Shown: positions 43,903 through 55,305, counted from the stretch's first letter. The stretch is 64,000 nt of DNA from Dictyophora rubrovolvata (GCA_029959195.1 CP114120.1:248001-312000), one strand, 5' to 3'. Program-made: numbers and translations. Notes: generated from the sequence alone by a model not told the origin.

Positions 43903-45567
43903 ATGACTCCTGAACATTTTCCCTACGACATTTTGAGGGAAGTTATGCTATACACCTATGTGTATACGTTGGACCTGCCGTCTGACGAAGCCGAACTTGA
44001 TTTGCAAGTACTATCACCTCCCGTACCCGCATCGCATGTCTGCCGTTCGTGGAGACACGCCCTCCTATCGGATCCGACGATGTGGACGTGCCTCTTAATT
44101 CAAGACATGAAACCTGATGGAATAATGGAGTTGCTTCATCGGTCGGGTTCGTCTTTATTAAATGTGTTCCTCAAGCTGCGGCAACAAGATGCTGTTCAGA
44201 TGAGATATGATGGGACGTGGAACATGCTTGCCTCTCTCTTTCAGCAAATCCATCGATTCAGAATATTGCGCGTGGAGATTCTCTATTGGCCCGATCGTTC
44301 TCGTGCTTCGCCCCGAGATTGTCTCCAGACATCGGCTGAACAGATCATGTCGTACCTTCAACTACCCGCGCCAAAGCTGCAAACGTTCTCTTTCTACTAC
44401 GACCATCTTGATATGGACGAAGAGTTTAATCCAGACTACATGCTTATGAGCAACCTATTTTCGGGCGATGCACCCGATCTCAAGCGAATACATCATCGAC
44501 TATCTCTCGAGTTCCAAGAAGTATATTGCCCTGTATTCCATGATCTATCGGAGCTTTATCTCAGTCTAATTTTCGGCACGAGATTTCGCTCTTTCATCGA
44601 TCTCCTGGCACTATCGCCCCGCCTCAAACTGCTTCATATTCATGTTGACTCGTCCTTGGATGACGTCCACATCTGGGACATCATGCGCACCCCTTTTGAC
44701 GGTAGAGTCAGTTTACCGTGCCTAGAAAAGCTCGTTCTCGATGTGAATTATATGTCCGAGCTCGTGCCCATGTTTTTAGAACACGTGGCTCTTCCTTCGG
44801 ATCTCAAGTGGTATATTGTATTTATGCATTGGTCCGGCTTTGAAGAGTCACTACCGTTGCTCCAACTTCTGTCTCGTGTCCGCTTCACATGCCTTTATAT
44901 CAATGTCGCGGACGTCATAAAATTCTCCTTCGAAGAAAAACCAATCAAGAATATCAACCGATCTGATGCCAATGGATTCGCCTATGCTTATGAAAAAACG
45001 CAAGACCTAATGGATATCTGGGTTCCACTAATGCGTGCGATTGATTCATCTCATATTACTCGTATGTCTGTCGATCTAGAGAATGCCTTGGGATGCGGGG
45101 ATATATTTCCGACGATCTTCGCTTCGATGCCGAGTCTGAAGTTCCTGACTGTCAGACAAGTCCGTATACGTACCTGTGATGAAGACGAAGTAAACTTATC
45201 ATGCCTGACCGCGTTGATGATGGCACTGGGGTATGTGGAAGATATCGAGGAATACAACCCAAATTCTCCAAATTTGATACAGAATTCCGAGCCGGTAGAT
45301 ATCCCCGCCCATAACTCTAATCCGCCAACGTCCACTATGCCCTCACTCCCTTGCCCCTTGTTACGCAAAGTAACTGTACAATTGCGCGATCCACTAGGGG
45401 AAGAGCACGTAGAGATACTTCTCACATGCGCCGAATTACGGCGTACAGAGGGATATCCTTTACGAATACTTGTCCGTTGCCCGCAAATAAACGAAACAGT
45501 TGAACGTGTATTGCAAGTGCAAGAAAATGACGACATCCATGTCTTCATTATTCCGCTTCAAGGTTGA
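43903..45567 (+). CDS. F-box protein FB11 (leucine-rich type), intact
   Basis: Single-exon, 554-aa frame on the plus strand. The start MTPEHFPYDILREVMLYTYV leads straight into the F-box (PPVPASHVCRSWRHALLSD, PTMWTCLLI). Body: LFQQIHRFRILRVEI, LQLPAPKLQTFSFYY, LFSGDAPDLKRIHHRLS, VSLPCLEKLVLDV, LLQLLSRVRFTCLYI. End: LPCPLLRKVTVQLRDPL, GYPLRILVRCPQINE. No breaks. Its 3' part has a decayed partial duplicate immediately downstream (FB12). A GC-rich CGCGCG patch lies about 60 bp upstream of the ATG, but no exact ACGCGT was found there. Confidence 0.9.
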   Translation: MTPEHFPYDILREVMLYTYVYTLDLPSDEAELDLQVLSPPVPASHVCRSWRHALLSDPTMWTCLLIQDMKPDGIMELLHRSGSSLLNVFLKLRQQDAVQMRYDGTWNMLASLFQQIHRFRILRVEILYWPDRSRASPRDCLQTSAEQIMSYLQLPAPKLQTFSFYYDHLDMDEEFNPDYMLMSNLFSGDAPDLKRIHHRLSLEFQEVYCPVFHDLSELYLSLIFGTRFRSFIDLLALSPRLKLLHIHVDSSLDDVHIWDIMRTPFDGRVSLPCLEKLVLDVNYMSELVPMFLEHVALPSDLKWYIVFMHWSGFEESLPLLQLLSRVRFTCLYINVADVIKFSFEEKPIKNINRSDANGFAYAYEKTQDLMDIWVPLMRAIDSSHITRMSVDLENALGCGDIFPTIFASMPSLKFLTVRQVRIRTCDEDEVNLSCLTALMMALGYVEDIEEYNPNSPNLIQNSEPVDIPAHNSNPPTSTMPSLPCPLLRKVTVQLRDPLGEEHVEILLTCAELRRTEGYPLRILVRCPQINETVERVLQVQENDDIHVFIIPLQG

Positions 45568-45755
45568 AAAGAAAAGGTCAAATTTGACAAGGATTAGGCA
45601 CATGGAAACTGTCTCGTCGTTGGTTTCCATTTCTTAATGAAGGATTTACCGCCGTTTTTATGTAAATACATAAACATCAGCACCCTAACAGCGTCGATGT
45701 TGGTGCCAATAATCTACCCATAATATCACTTTTTTCACTACAACACTATGGAAAC

Positions 45756-46031
45756 TTGAAACTTGATGTGTCGAACTGTCTTTCGTTTGGACAGTGCCCT
45801 GGATTATTTAATTTGTCCCTGTCGAACGGCCGCTGTTACTGCACGCAATCTGTATTTTCACTTACCGGCTTAGAAGATACCACCCCCACGGTTCTGATCC
45901 GCCAACGTTTACTATACTCTTTCCTTGTTCCCTGTTACGTGAAACAACTGTGGAACCACACGACTGTGACCCACTATAGACAAAGCATGCAAAGACACTC
46001 ATGCACTCATGGCTCGGAGCCTCGGACTTAA
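45756..46031 (+). pseudogene. F-box relic FB12 (C-terminal coding piece)
   Basis: Around 45888-45960 the nucleotide sequence parallels FB11 at 45305-45385: a Pro-rich linker, TCCGCCAACGT, then a stretch matching the CPLLRKVTV codons, at high nucleotide identity. No F-box or body precedes it. It looks like a tandem partial duplicate of the FB11 end, now unreadable as a protein. Confidence 0.55.
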
Positions 46032-46725
46032 ATACGACAGAAGACGGCGGCGACGTCACCCTTCGTTATACCGTTGTCTATTTTTATTCCTTTGTGCGTA
46101 TTTGCACATATATATGTCCCCGTATCTCCCTTTATCTCGTCTCACGAAGACTCGATACTAGACTCATAATACTACTTAGGGGATCGTCTAGTATACTTCA
46201 ACCTGAACGTGGACGGACACGTTCAGACAAATCCAGGCTAATCAAGAGTAATTTTTTATCTGCATAATGCATACAGTGTCGCTTTCAACATTGTAACTTG
46301 TTAATTTACCCTTTCCAAGTGAAGTAGAATAACAACGTAGTCGATGATCATTGATCCCTCTCGGTGATTTTTATCGGCATTGTCAATTCATATGAACCCA
46401 GTTGACGATCTATCTGAATTTGGGTGATGTCCTCCCAATAAATTCGTGTAATTCATACTGCTTGAAGATACGGAACGTTCAAGCAGTCACCCCACAAGCG
46501 GGAACAGCCGAAAATGTTATGAGTCATCAACGCGCTTCCTCTTTTCGTAGGCTAGCATCGCTATGCCTGCCATCCATTGAGAGCTTCATCATCATTGTTT
46601 CGTAAATAACGACGAACTAGTCATTGATTGATTGGTGATTTCAACATTTACACTATTCTACTAGGGAATGGACTTGAAGTACGTCTATCCTACGTTTCTA
46701 CCGCGCCAGAATTTCTCTGACCTCA
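46032..46725. other. Intergenic, nothing recognised
   Basis: AT-rich spacer up to the LTR at 46726. No supported gene. Confidence 0.45.
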
Positions 46726-46999
46726 TGTAAAAGTCGGAAGACTTTTACACAAGAACTTCAGATAAAACGAGGATCAGACAACAATGAGTGTAGTAACCTT
46801 CGTAGAATTAGAAGCTAAAGAATAAAATATCTACATCTCGAGTATTTATAAGAAAAAGAAAGATTATCTAATAAGAAATAAAAGGAAACTTATGGAAAGA
46901 AACTATTAATAAAGACAAAGAATAAATGAAAGTAAGACAAGCTGACTACGTCTGTAGTCTCCGACTCGGGGAACTCAGATAAGAGTCCAGACTCTTACA
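46726..46999 (+). mobile_element. Solo LTR (LTR retrotransposon footprint) with target-site duplication
   Basis: A 274-bp unit starts TGTAAAAGTC and ends GACTCTTACA, so the ends form the short inverted repeat typical of LTRs. It is bounded by a perfect 5-bp direct repeat, CCTCA, at 46721-46725 and 47000-47004. No internal element lies next to it, so it is a solo LTR left by recombination. A related unit stands at 49636-49841. Superfamily cannot be told from the LTR alone. The perfect duplication suggests a fairly young insertion. Confidence 0.8.
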
Positions 47000-47358
47000 C
47001 CTCAACAGCACGGCCTTAGAACACAACACGATTATCACAGAGGCCTCAACTCAAATTCGACATCCACTCAAGTTCGAATACACTCTGAACAGCACAATAC
47101 TAGAAGCTGCGATGCTATTTTTCCTTACTACACTTGTTAGCTTGTCCCGTTGTCTGGCATAAACAGGCTTCAACTTCGGAGCTTCGGAAGAACTATCCGT
47201 TCAGACGAAGACTGTCAACCTTGACTGCGATAATAAAACGCACAGTGTCGTGTCCATAGAATATTGAGGCCGTGAAGAAGAAACGGAAGTACAGTCCAGC
47301 CCTTTGCTCGCACATTGCCCGATTGTCCGAAATCCACGCTGTCCTGGATTGGTTGCAA

Positions 47359-47368
47359 TATTTAAAAG
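47359..47368 (+). promoter_or_regulatory. TATA-like box of the zinc-finger-like gene
   Basis: TATTTAAAAG about 90-100 bp upstream of the ATG at 47458. Confidence 0.35.
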
Positions 47369-47457
47369 CTGTCGACTCTTCGACTTCCTTCCATAATAAG
47401 CGATTTTCATCACCACTTAACCATCAAGCACCCCCACCTATCGATTGTCCAAAAACA

Positions 47458-49510
47458 ATGTCATCAAACCATTTTTCCGTCGACACATTCCAGGTATGGT
47501 CTCAAGTAATACAACAAATGTCTTTTCCATGATTGACGTGTCTTTTGCGATTAGCTCCAAGGAAGTATTAACGGATCTCAAATGTATACTCAGGAAGAGC
47601 ATTGTATTGCACTCGAACACACCGCAGGACCCGGTCACCTGAACAACGCCGTGTATCATTCAGAACAGTATATCAAAGACAACTATGTTCCGTTTGACGT
47701 CGATGAGAAATGGTTTGGAAGTAATGCTGGACAGATACCGCAGGTGCGTGTCTGTGTTCCAATTCTCTTTGAATAGAATGACATATTAGACGACGTCTCT
47801 CTCCCAGGTTTCTAATATGGGAGAATGTTCTTTAGTAGGAGCTGGTGGCCGTCATGCTGCATCAGTTGATTCGGGAAATCAACTGGTCAAGAGCACTGAT
47901 ACTGCAAGGAAAAACCCTCTTCAACGCAAACAAGTACGCGTGCAAGGTTTCTTCTCTCCAACACGCGTTCTAACTTACAACTTGAGGTTTTTGTCAATGC
48001 TCCTTCTACAATGGTCGATGCGTCATCTCAATCCCAACCCCAAAACATAGAAAGCAACGATGTCGGTTTCATGGCTTATTTTACATCGCTGTCGCATCAA
48101 CAACAAGCAAAAGTGTGTACCACATCCTCTGATTTAATTTATCCCTACTTATCACCATTGTTGTTAGCTTCAGGCATTCCTGAAACTGATGGTGACCGAA
48201 ACGAGTATGCGAGTATGTTGATATAACCACACCTTCAATATGTTGGTCCTTGCTGAATCGATCTTTTTTAGCCTGGAATCGAGGGGCGTCCTGGGATGAA
48301 TGGTGTGTCGACAGTTATGCAGGCGAAAGAGCAAGTGACAGTACATCAGTCTAATGCGGTATGTTTATCGACATAATTCTCTCTTTCCGTTTTCAAATTG
48401 TCCTCAGTGCCACCAGACAAAGGACACTAATCTTCCACCCTCGACTCGGGATGATGCGTCAACAACTACGTATGCCGTAGTTGAAAATAACCCGCCGATA
48501 ACAAGACCAAATCGGGTATGGTCTCGTGTATTTCGCTATTTCTGCGTGCGATCATTGAACGGAGCCTAGGTCTCAAACTCTAACGCCGCACAAGGACAAG
48601 CGAAAACTCATACTAGGCAAACACCATCCCGACGTAACCCTTTCTTTGACAACCCGAACTATCGATGGAAGGGGCAAAACGACACGCTGGCCCTGATCGA
48701 ATACATGGAAAGGTTATTGGGAATTAAGATTCGTCCAGACGATCATGAAGTTATTTGTTTTTCTATCCTTTTCTGTTGCAAGTTTGTTGATTTTTGTTTG
48801 TTCAGATTTTCATCCAGGAATTTATTTTCGGTGAGAATTTGAAGAAACGCTGTGAGTTTGATACATCCTATCTGAGTCTCCACAATCTAATTCGTCACTG
48901 TCGCGTTGTAGGCATGGGCTTGAACAGCCAAAATCCAGGGTATAATCAACCCCAGTTTGTGCAAGGGAGTTCAACAGGTGGTACGACTGTTTCTTTGCCG
49001 CGCGACGATTTCCTATATAGTAATCATTCAAACAGGAGAGGCCTTATGTCAGTGCTGACACACGCCGATTCGTCTTCTCCCCTTTCCTCACCACTGGGCA
49101 ACAGTCACATCCCCACTCGAAACACCGTGGACCTTGTTGAAACGCTCTTCGTAAGGGAGGAGGAGGTACCTTGTTGTACATACAAACACCCTCTCACAGG
49201 AGCAGTGTGCAACGCGCTTGTGAGGGGGTCGCGACGTAATCGCCACCAACATTTGACTATCCACGCACAATCCGAGGGGCTGCTGCTCAGTACTGGAGAT
49301 ATCGATGTAGAGGATGCTTTGGTGTTGACGCTCCTACCCAAGGTCGTGATGTCGTGTGATGTTGGCGGGTGCAATTATATGGAGATGGTTTGGAGGACCA
49401 ATAAGGCCAAATTGAATCATGAGAAAGAATATCACCCGGAGGTGTATTTGAATCGTCTGCACGCGAAACGGCAGAACAAAGCTAAGTTTTGGGCGAAGAG
49501 AGTAGCTTAA
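47458..49510 (+). CDS. Nine-exon protein with two C-terminal C2H2-like zinc fingers
   Basis: Exons 47458-47493, 47555-47743, 47808-47933, 47987-48112, 48168-48212, 48272-48358, 48408-48515, 48570-48749 and 48806-49510 give 533 aa. Every exon is a multiple of three and all eight introns are phase 0 with GT..AG ends. The first two-thirds (starts MSSNHFSVDTFQ) is polar, Gln/Ser-rich and probably disordered. The last 120 residues hold two zinc-binding patterns: CCTYKHPLTGAVCN then HQHLTIH, and CDVGGCNYM then LNHEKEYH. This suggests a nucleic-acid-binding regulator. I do not recognise a named family. It interrupts the second F-box array and lies between two related solo LTRs. Confidence 0.7.
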
Positions 49511-49635
49511 CTTGAAGATGTGGGAGATAAAGATCAAAACGGTTGTGGTCAAAATTTAAGCTAAGATATCATGTATTTACATCTGTTTCTCTAATTATGA
49601 ACCTATGAGCCCCTTCCATAATGCCGAGTCCCAGT

Positions 49636-49841
49636 TGTAATGTCACCTGTTGCCAGTTCTCTAGCTAATAAAGAACATGTACATATCTACATCTCGAGTA
49701 TACGGAAAAGAAAGATTATCTAATCATTAGAAAAAGGAACTTACAAAACAATAACTATTCATAAAGAGGAAGAGAGAAATGAAAGTAAGACAGGCTGACT
49801 ACGTCCGGGGGTAAGACTCCGTAAGAGACCGGACTCTTACA
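49636..49841 (+). mobile_element. Second LTR fragment of the same family
   Basis: A 206-bp unit ends GACTCTTACA, like the LTR at 46726-46999, and shares its middle and 3' half, including TATCTACATCTCGAGTAT and AGAAAGATTATCTAAT. Its 5' half differs and is shorter. I see no matching target-site duplication, so it is older or shortened. Same orientation as the first copy. Confidence 0.65.
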
Positions 49842-50109
49842 CTAACACCGTCAATGTGGGTGCATCCGCGGCTTCGCTCCTTTCCTCGACGCCGAACGCC
49901 GAATGGCGCCTATGACCCTGTTGCACCCAAATTTTTCCTCTACTCCCGCTTGTATTGCAAGAAATTGGAACGAAGGTAGATCAAGCCAAACTTGAAGAAA
50001 GGGTTTAAACTTTAGATTGCACGAATCAAGTACACGTGAGCTGGCTATCACACACAGCAAATTAATGCTCTTTAATGCTCTTCTAGGCCCATTTTACCAA
50101 GCATTCTAA

Positions 50110-51816
50110 ATGGACATACTAGACTCACCTGCTTCTACGCGCCTTCCTTACGAGGTTCTCAGAATAATAATCATTCTTGCCTATGCGTACATACCTCAGC
50201 CACAGGAACCCGACGAGCCCGAATTAGATCTACAGCTGGTATCACCTCCCGTAGTCGCATCGCACGTTTGCCGTTCATGGAGATACGGGCTTCTGTATGA
50301 TCCGTCACTTTGGACATGCATTTTGGTTCCACAATTCAAACCAAGTGGTGTAATGGAGATCCTTCATCGATCGGGATCTGCCTCATTAAACGTACTCCTC
50401 GTATTAAGGCTTGATTACTCGTCGAAGCCTTATATCTATGACGGCATACCACAGATGCTTTTCTCCCTATTTCAACAGATGCATCGATTCAAGCTTTTGC
50501 ACATACAAATCAACCTTATGGGCTATCGCTCTTCACCTCAGCACGCCGACTCCTTACACAGTTCAACCGAAAAGCTGTTGTCATACCTTAAACAGCCGGC
50601 ACCGAAACTACAGACTTTCCGTTTTTGGTGCAAAGAAAATTCTTTCACTCTCGATAACACATTTTCGAACACGTTATTTTCAAGAGAAGCGCCCAACGTC
50701 AAACATATACATTATCAACCTTGCCCTGACTTCCGAGAAATAGAGTCTCCTCTATTCCATAATCTATCGGAGCTTTACCTCACTTTGCCTGGTGAAAACA
50801 TCGAGCTCGACCATCTTCTCAGGCTTGTCGAGTTATCACCTGAGCTCAAATTGCTTCGTGTGTATAGCGACTGGGAGGAGAAAGCCGTGATAGTTCATCA
50901 ACCTGATTCATTCCGCAAAATAAATCTACTTCACCTGGAAAGGCTAGTACTCGAGGCGAACAGTACAACCGAGCTCGCAGATTTTATTTTGGGATGCATA
51001 GTGTTCCCCCCGTATCTCGTTTGGCACATCACCCTTGACAGTGGGTGTTTAACCGATGATATTCAACTTGAAGATTCGCCCCACTTAGTTGAATTTCTGT
51101 CTCGCACACCTTTTTCATCCCTTCATATACAGTTTGGTTCGGATGGATTTGTGAGTTTGACCATCGAGGAAGAAAATTACGGGCCACATCATCTTGACCG
51201 GAATAGACTCTTTTTTGTGTATGGCAGTTTGGATGAATTTTCCATCCTCTGGGATACAGCCATTTCTTACATTGGACTATCGTCCCGGATTACCCACTTG
51301 GATCTTGTAATCAAGACGAACCTGGAACTTACGATATTCCCGAAAATTTTCCGAAGGATGCAGGATCTTGAATCCCTGACAATCAGGGAAAGGATTCAAA
51401 TACACTCTAATGTCGATGGTTCAGGATTACCCTACTTGTCAATATTGACACTGAATCCACAAAGTGTAGCAACCTTGGAATACAATGTCAACGCGGGTGT
51501 TACAGGACCTCCTGATTTGGACCTGGTGTCCATAAGCGAGGATAGTCCTTCTAGCTCGCCCTCTTCAGACTCTTCTGCCCCAATAACTGCGATTCTCTGT
51601 CCCCTTCTACGCGAATTAACTGTGGAGCTGGACAATCCATTAGACAAAGCCCATGCGTTTATCCTTCGTGCATGTTCTGATTCCAGACGACGGGAAGATA
51701 TAGACGTATACTCTCTACACATATTGGTCAATTGCCCCGGCATGGAGGAAGGAGTTGAATCCATATTGGGTATGGGAGGAAATGACGGCATTCATGTCTC
51801 CGTTGTTTCCCATTGA
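50110..51816 (+). CDS. F-box protein FB13 (leucine-rich type), intact
   Basis: Single-exon, 568-aa frame. Start MDILDSPASTRLPYEVLRII, then the F-box (PPVVASHVCRSWRYGLLYD). Body: LFQQMHRFKLLHIQI, YLKQPAPKLQTFRFW, INLLHLERLVLEA, VEFLSRTPFSSLHI. A Ser/Pro-rich linker (SEDSPSSSPSSDSSAP) precedes LCPLLRELTVELDNPLDKAH and NCPGMEEGVESILG. PDEPELDLQLVSPP and the end block are closest to FB5 (24.4-26.0 kb, opposite strand). No breaks, so probably active. Confidence 0.9.
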   Translation: MDILDSPASTRLPYEVLRIIIILAYAYIPQPQEPDEPELDLQLVSPPVVASHVCRSWRYGLLYDPSLWTCILVPQFKPSGVMEILHRSGSASLNVLLVLRLDYSSKPYIYDGIPQMLFSLFQQMHRFKLLHIQINLMGYRSSPQHADSLHSSTEKLLSYLKQPAPKLQTFRFWCKENSFTLDNTFSNTLFSREAPNVKHIHYQPCPDFREIESPLFHNLSELYLTLPGENIELDHLLRLVELSPELKLLRVYSDWEEKAVIVHQPDSFRKINLLHLERLVLEANSTTELADFILGCIVFPPYLVWHITLDSGCLTDDIQLEDSPHLVEFLSRTPFSSLHIQFGSDGFVSLTIEEENYGPHHLDRNRLFFVYGSLDEFSILWDTAISYIGLSSRITHLDLVIKTNLELTIFPKIFRRMQDLESLTIRERIQIHSNVDGSGLPYLSILTLNPQSVATLEYNVNAGVTGPPDLDLVSISEDSPSSSPSSDSSAPITAILCPLLRELTVELDNPLDKAHAFILRACSDSRRREDIDVYSLHILVNCPGMEEGVESILGMGGNDGIHVSVVSH

Positions 51817-52115
51817 CACTATAACTGGCACTGGGAGGAAAGTTTTGACATCGTCTTTTGCGTAGTAACCCCGAAACACGGTAATATATGTATTCTTCGC
51901 TGCGTCACTTGACGTCAATCTATCTTACAATTCGCTACTCATATCTGTCATTGAATTCATCAACGTTGTTCAAACGGCTACCTGTGTATAAACTGGGCTA
52001 CCCCAAGTGTATGCCAGTGCTGCATTACCACTAGTAGAAATATGTACAAATTCATTATTATTATTGTTATTTGTGGAGCTTTTGTTTTAGAAGATTTGGA
52101 ACGGAAGTCCATTCT

Positions 52116-53640
52116 TCAGCCGTTTGTCATAACACTTACGAATACCAGATCTGTGGCTTTTTTAAGGGACGCCCGAGATCTATAGTGAGTTCGCGTAAAG
52201 GGGCATGGAAACACAACTCGGAGGCCACGCTCACCAGTGGAGCCTGAGACTCTGGGGTCACCTGAATCGAAATTAGAATCCTTCGACAAGTCCGTATTCC
52301 AATCCACCTTTTTGAGTCGCAATGCTAACAAGAAAAATAATCACGGTTCTGTAGTAAAAGATGCACCTTCAATTTCAGTTTTTTGTTAGATACTCATGGA
52401 AACTGCATTCGGAACCAAAGCGAGAAGTTGGGAGTATAATACATGTTCTGCATCATTCTCCAATTCAAGAAACAGGTATGTGATAGGACATGTGGATACG
52501 ATAGTGTGAGCGGCCGGGGGATAGTGGTCTCCAGTGTACTAGGCCTCCGGTGTTTTCAGAAATGTATACAAATTCATGATCGTCAGAGTAATTGAGAAGA
52601 CCTTGGCGGCCGTGTTTCTCAAGTTCTTTGAGAGACAACACCACTTTTCTGACGATAGTGAAACGCATGTGGAGGAATGCGAAACGTACTGCATGAATGA
52701 GTTCCTGGTATTCATGCGAGATAATGGATTCATACGAATCCTTGGAAATAATGCGCCACTTTGTATTTTTGGGGAACGTTGCGTATTCCAAGAACAAGTC
52801 TGCCAAGCCGATTACACGGTTTATCTTGAGCACGAGTCTTTCTAGATGTCAATGTGGTTAATCAATTTTGTGGTCGAGAGGCAATTCATAGATTTGTACG
52901 TATCTCGAATACCAATCACTGAAGACCCGAAACAGCTTGAGACGAGGCAGAACTTGTAAAAGATCCAGGGGATAATCAAATCGCACGTCGGCATCGGGTA
53001 GTATAATGAGGTGAAGTTCCGACAGATTCATGGAATAAAGGACGAGTCAATTATTTGGAGTTGCGGATAAATGGGATATGCAAGTTTTTGAGATTAGATG
53101 CACCTGCTTGTCCCGCGAAGAGTTTGTATAAGAATGATCGGTGGAGAGGGCATTCAGGATCGGTATACCAAAAACGGAACGTTTCTAGTTTCGGCGCAGG
53201 TTGTTGGAGGTATGACAAAACATACTGAATCCACACTTGAACAAAGTCGTAATTAAATTCAGAGGGAAAGCCAACAGCGTGAACATGCAGATGCAATAAC
53301 TTGGCTCAAATGGATCTGCTTGAATAAAATGCTAAGCATCGTCGCTGTGTCGTCGTCGTCCAACTCGAGATAATGTCCTAAACTGAGGAATATGTATAAC
53401 AAATCCGGATCCGATCAACGAAGTAGTTTCATTGTGCCGCGTGGTTTGATTTTCGGGATTGGGACGGGTACACATGTGTGGATCGGATAACTGTATCTCC
53501 ACCATCGACAGACAAGGGACGCGGCTGTGGGCGGGAACATAAACTGTATATCCGATTCATATTCGTCTTTCTCCTGCGTTTTGGTGTGTAAACGCAAATG
53601 TAAAGGATTATTTCCTTAAAAATCTCCTAAGAGATCCGTG
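52116..53640 (-). pseudogene. F-box gene FB14, full-length but heavily decayed
   Basis: Minus-strand pieces in family order. 53597-53415 is the F-box (PPTAASLVCRWWRYS, IPKIKPRGTMKLLR). 53296-53051 is the body start (LSYLQQPAPKLETFRFWY, LFAGQAGASNLKNLHI). 52833-52465 is the LRR part (INRVIGLADLFLEYATFP, LIHAVRFAFLHMRF). 52331-52116 is the C-terminal block (FPCPFTRTHYRSRASLKKAT). Several frame changes separate them. The YLQQPAPKLETFRFWY segment is near FB5/FB13, so it probably came from that subgroup. It is convergent with FB13. Confidence 0.7.
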
Positions 53641-54440
53641 CGACTGCAGGTGAATTCAACGACGAGTCAGGCACCATTGTGACACGACTACCAGTAGGAC
53701 TAGAACTAGTTTAAAAATAAGGAATGTCAAGTATTGTATTTCCGTGCTATACATTGACAATGCTTACACTAGTTCAATGGGTGGCATTGCGTTCGAGGTG
53801 TGATAGGTTATGGGATCCGGATATGTACTCTCTGCCAGTGCTTGTGCTTCTCTGAGTTGTCCTAAGTGTCCGTGTTCTCACTGAATGGGTAAATGATGTG
53901 ATTAGACGAAAACCAAACTGTATATTTCCATTCAAACCAATGTCTGAAAATGGCGTATCTTCAAAGATCCACGTTGACCTACCGCGCTATAGCACAATTG
54001 ATCCAAGGTTATGCCTACGTGCACTTAAAGTAGAGTTCCATTCACCAAACTTATTCAACGTGAAGAATAAATGTTAAATGAATCCTGCGACGACACATTA
54101 GTGATTGGGGGAGCTTGAAACGGAAACAGCCGAGAGAAACTTTCAATCTCAGTCGCTGAAGTCACTGCGTCACGCGTCACGTCCTTGGCAACCACCACGC
54201 AAGCAGTTTATCTCAAGCTCTGACTTCATCTAGATATCCGTTCGGTTTCTACTCCGTATTTGTGTGTCTATGTGTCATCTCAACGGTCAAGCGACCAGGC
54301 ACTCGGCGGTTGAACTAAATAGCAACACTCCTCCCTACCACAAGACTGCGAACGGTTAATTAGCTCAAACCATTTTTTTTCAATTATAATTACCTCAAAC
54401 ACATATTCTCTCGTCATTAGTCTATCGGGAAGGGTTATCT
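53641..54440. other. Intergenic with one ACGCGT site
   Basis: No supported gene. GTCACGCGTCACG occurs at 54170-54182, like the site upstream of FB9. Confidence 0.4.
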
Positions 54441-54459
54441 GGATTGTCCTGCTATCTTG

Positions 54460-54660
54460 ATACGAATTGACACAACGTCCGAAGTACATGTGCAGAAGCT
54501 GCAAGTGCTCTGACAGACAGCGGGAGATGGGATATCCTTACATATTAGTCCGATTCCCAAGAATGAAGAAAAGGGTCGAGCGCATAATGCGAATGAGCTA
54601 GAGAATGACAATATCAATGCCTCTATTGTACCACTTGAAAACAACACCACTCATGTACAT
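54460..54660 (+). pseudogene. F-box relic FB15 (C-terminal piece)
   Basis: Plus-strand DNA parallels the last 130 bp of FB11: GGATATCCTTACATATTAGT (compare GGATATCCTTTACGAATACT), then codons for a decayed CPQINE..ERV block, then GAGAATGACAATATC and a stretch like the IIPL end. No start or F-box is present nearby. Confidence 0.5.
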
Positions 54661-55028
54661 AACGTTCTGGTGAGCGAAGATCATACAGACTTTGTCAATA
54701 TCGGATTTCACGAAAATTCAATGCGAAAGATCCCCGCCGTCATCAATAATAATTGATGAGTTAATCTGGGTCAATGAAAATTGCTCCGGCGACTGATCGT
54801 ACTGATCATCCCAGATGGTTAGAATCTAAGGGAAGGTAATGTTGTTCAGTGACCAGTGGACGCGTTGACGATTGATATCAATCAAATTACAACTGGTGAT
54901 TTTGCTCATTCGCGTGGCCTGCTATGATTCATTTGCTTACATGAGGTTATACCGAGGTCGGGACGCAGTCAGTGACGATTATTTCATAAAGTTCAGTTTG
55001 CCAATTCAAAAAAACATAATGACGATTA

Positions 55029-55275
55029 TATACAAAACTGCGGAATCAATCGGTCATTTCAAATTTACACTATTGATTCAAGACAAGAAACTACTATACA
55101 AAACTGCGGAATCAATCAGCCATTTCAAATTTACGCTATTGAACTAGGCTAGAGCTGAAGGAATACTCATTGCGCTATCAACTGCACCCGAGGTTCAAGA
55201 CAAGAAATTACTATACAAAACTGCGAAATCAATCGGTCATCTCAGAATTTACACTACCGACTCAAGACAGGAAAA
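55029..55275. repeat. Tandem repeat, about 66-bp unit, three copies
   Basis: Copies begin at 55029, 55095 and 55212 with TATACAAAACTGCG(G/A)AATCAATC and continue CATTTCAAATTTACACTATTGA, CAAGACAAGAAA. The first two are exactly 66 bp apart; the third is separated by an unrelated 50-bp insertion. They lie just 3' of the GMC oxidoreductase gene. Confidence 0.7.
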
Positions 55276-55305
55276 TACGTATCGTTATTGAGATATGGGA
55301 AGTGC

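Noticed and set aside
46726-49841. One LTR element that captured the zinc-finger-like gene
   Set aside because: The left LTR has its own 5-bp duplication on both sides, and the sequence after the right LTR (CTAAC) does not match CCTCA, so they are separate insertions.
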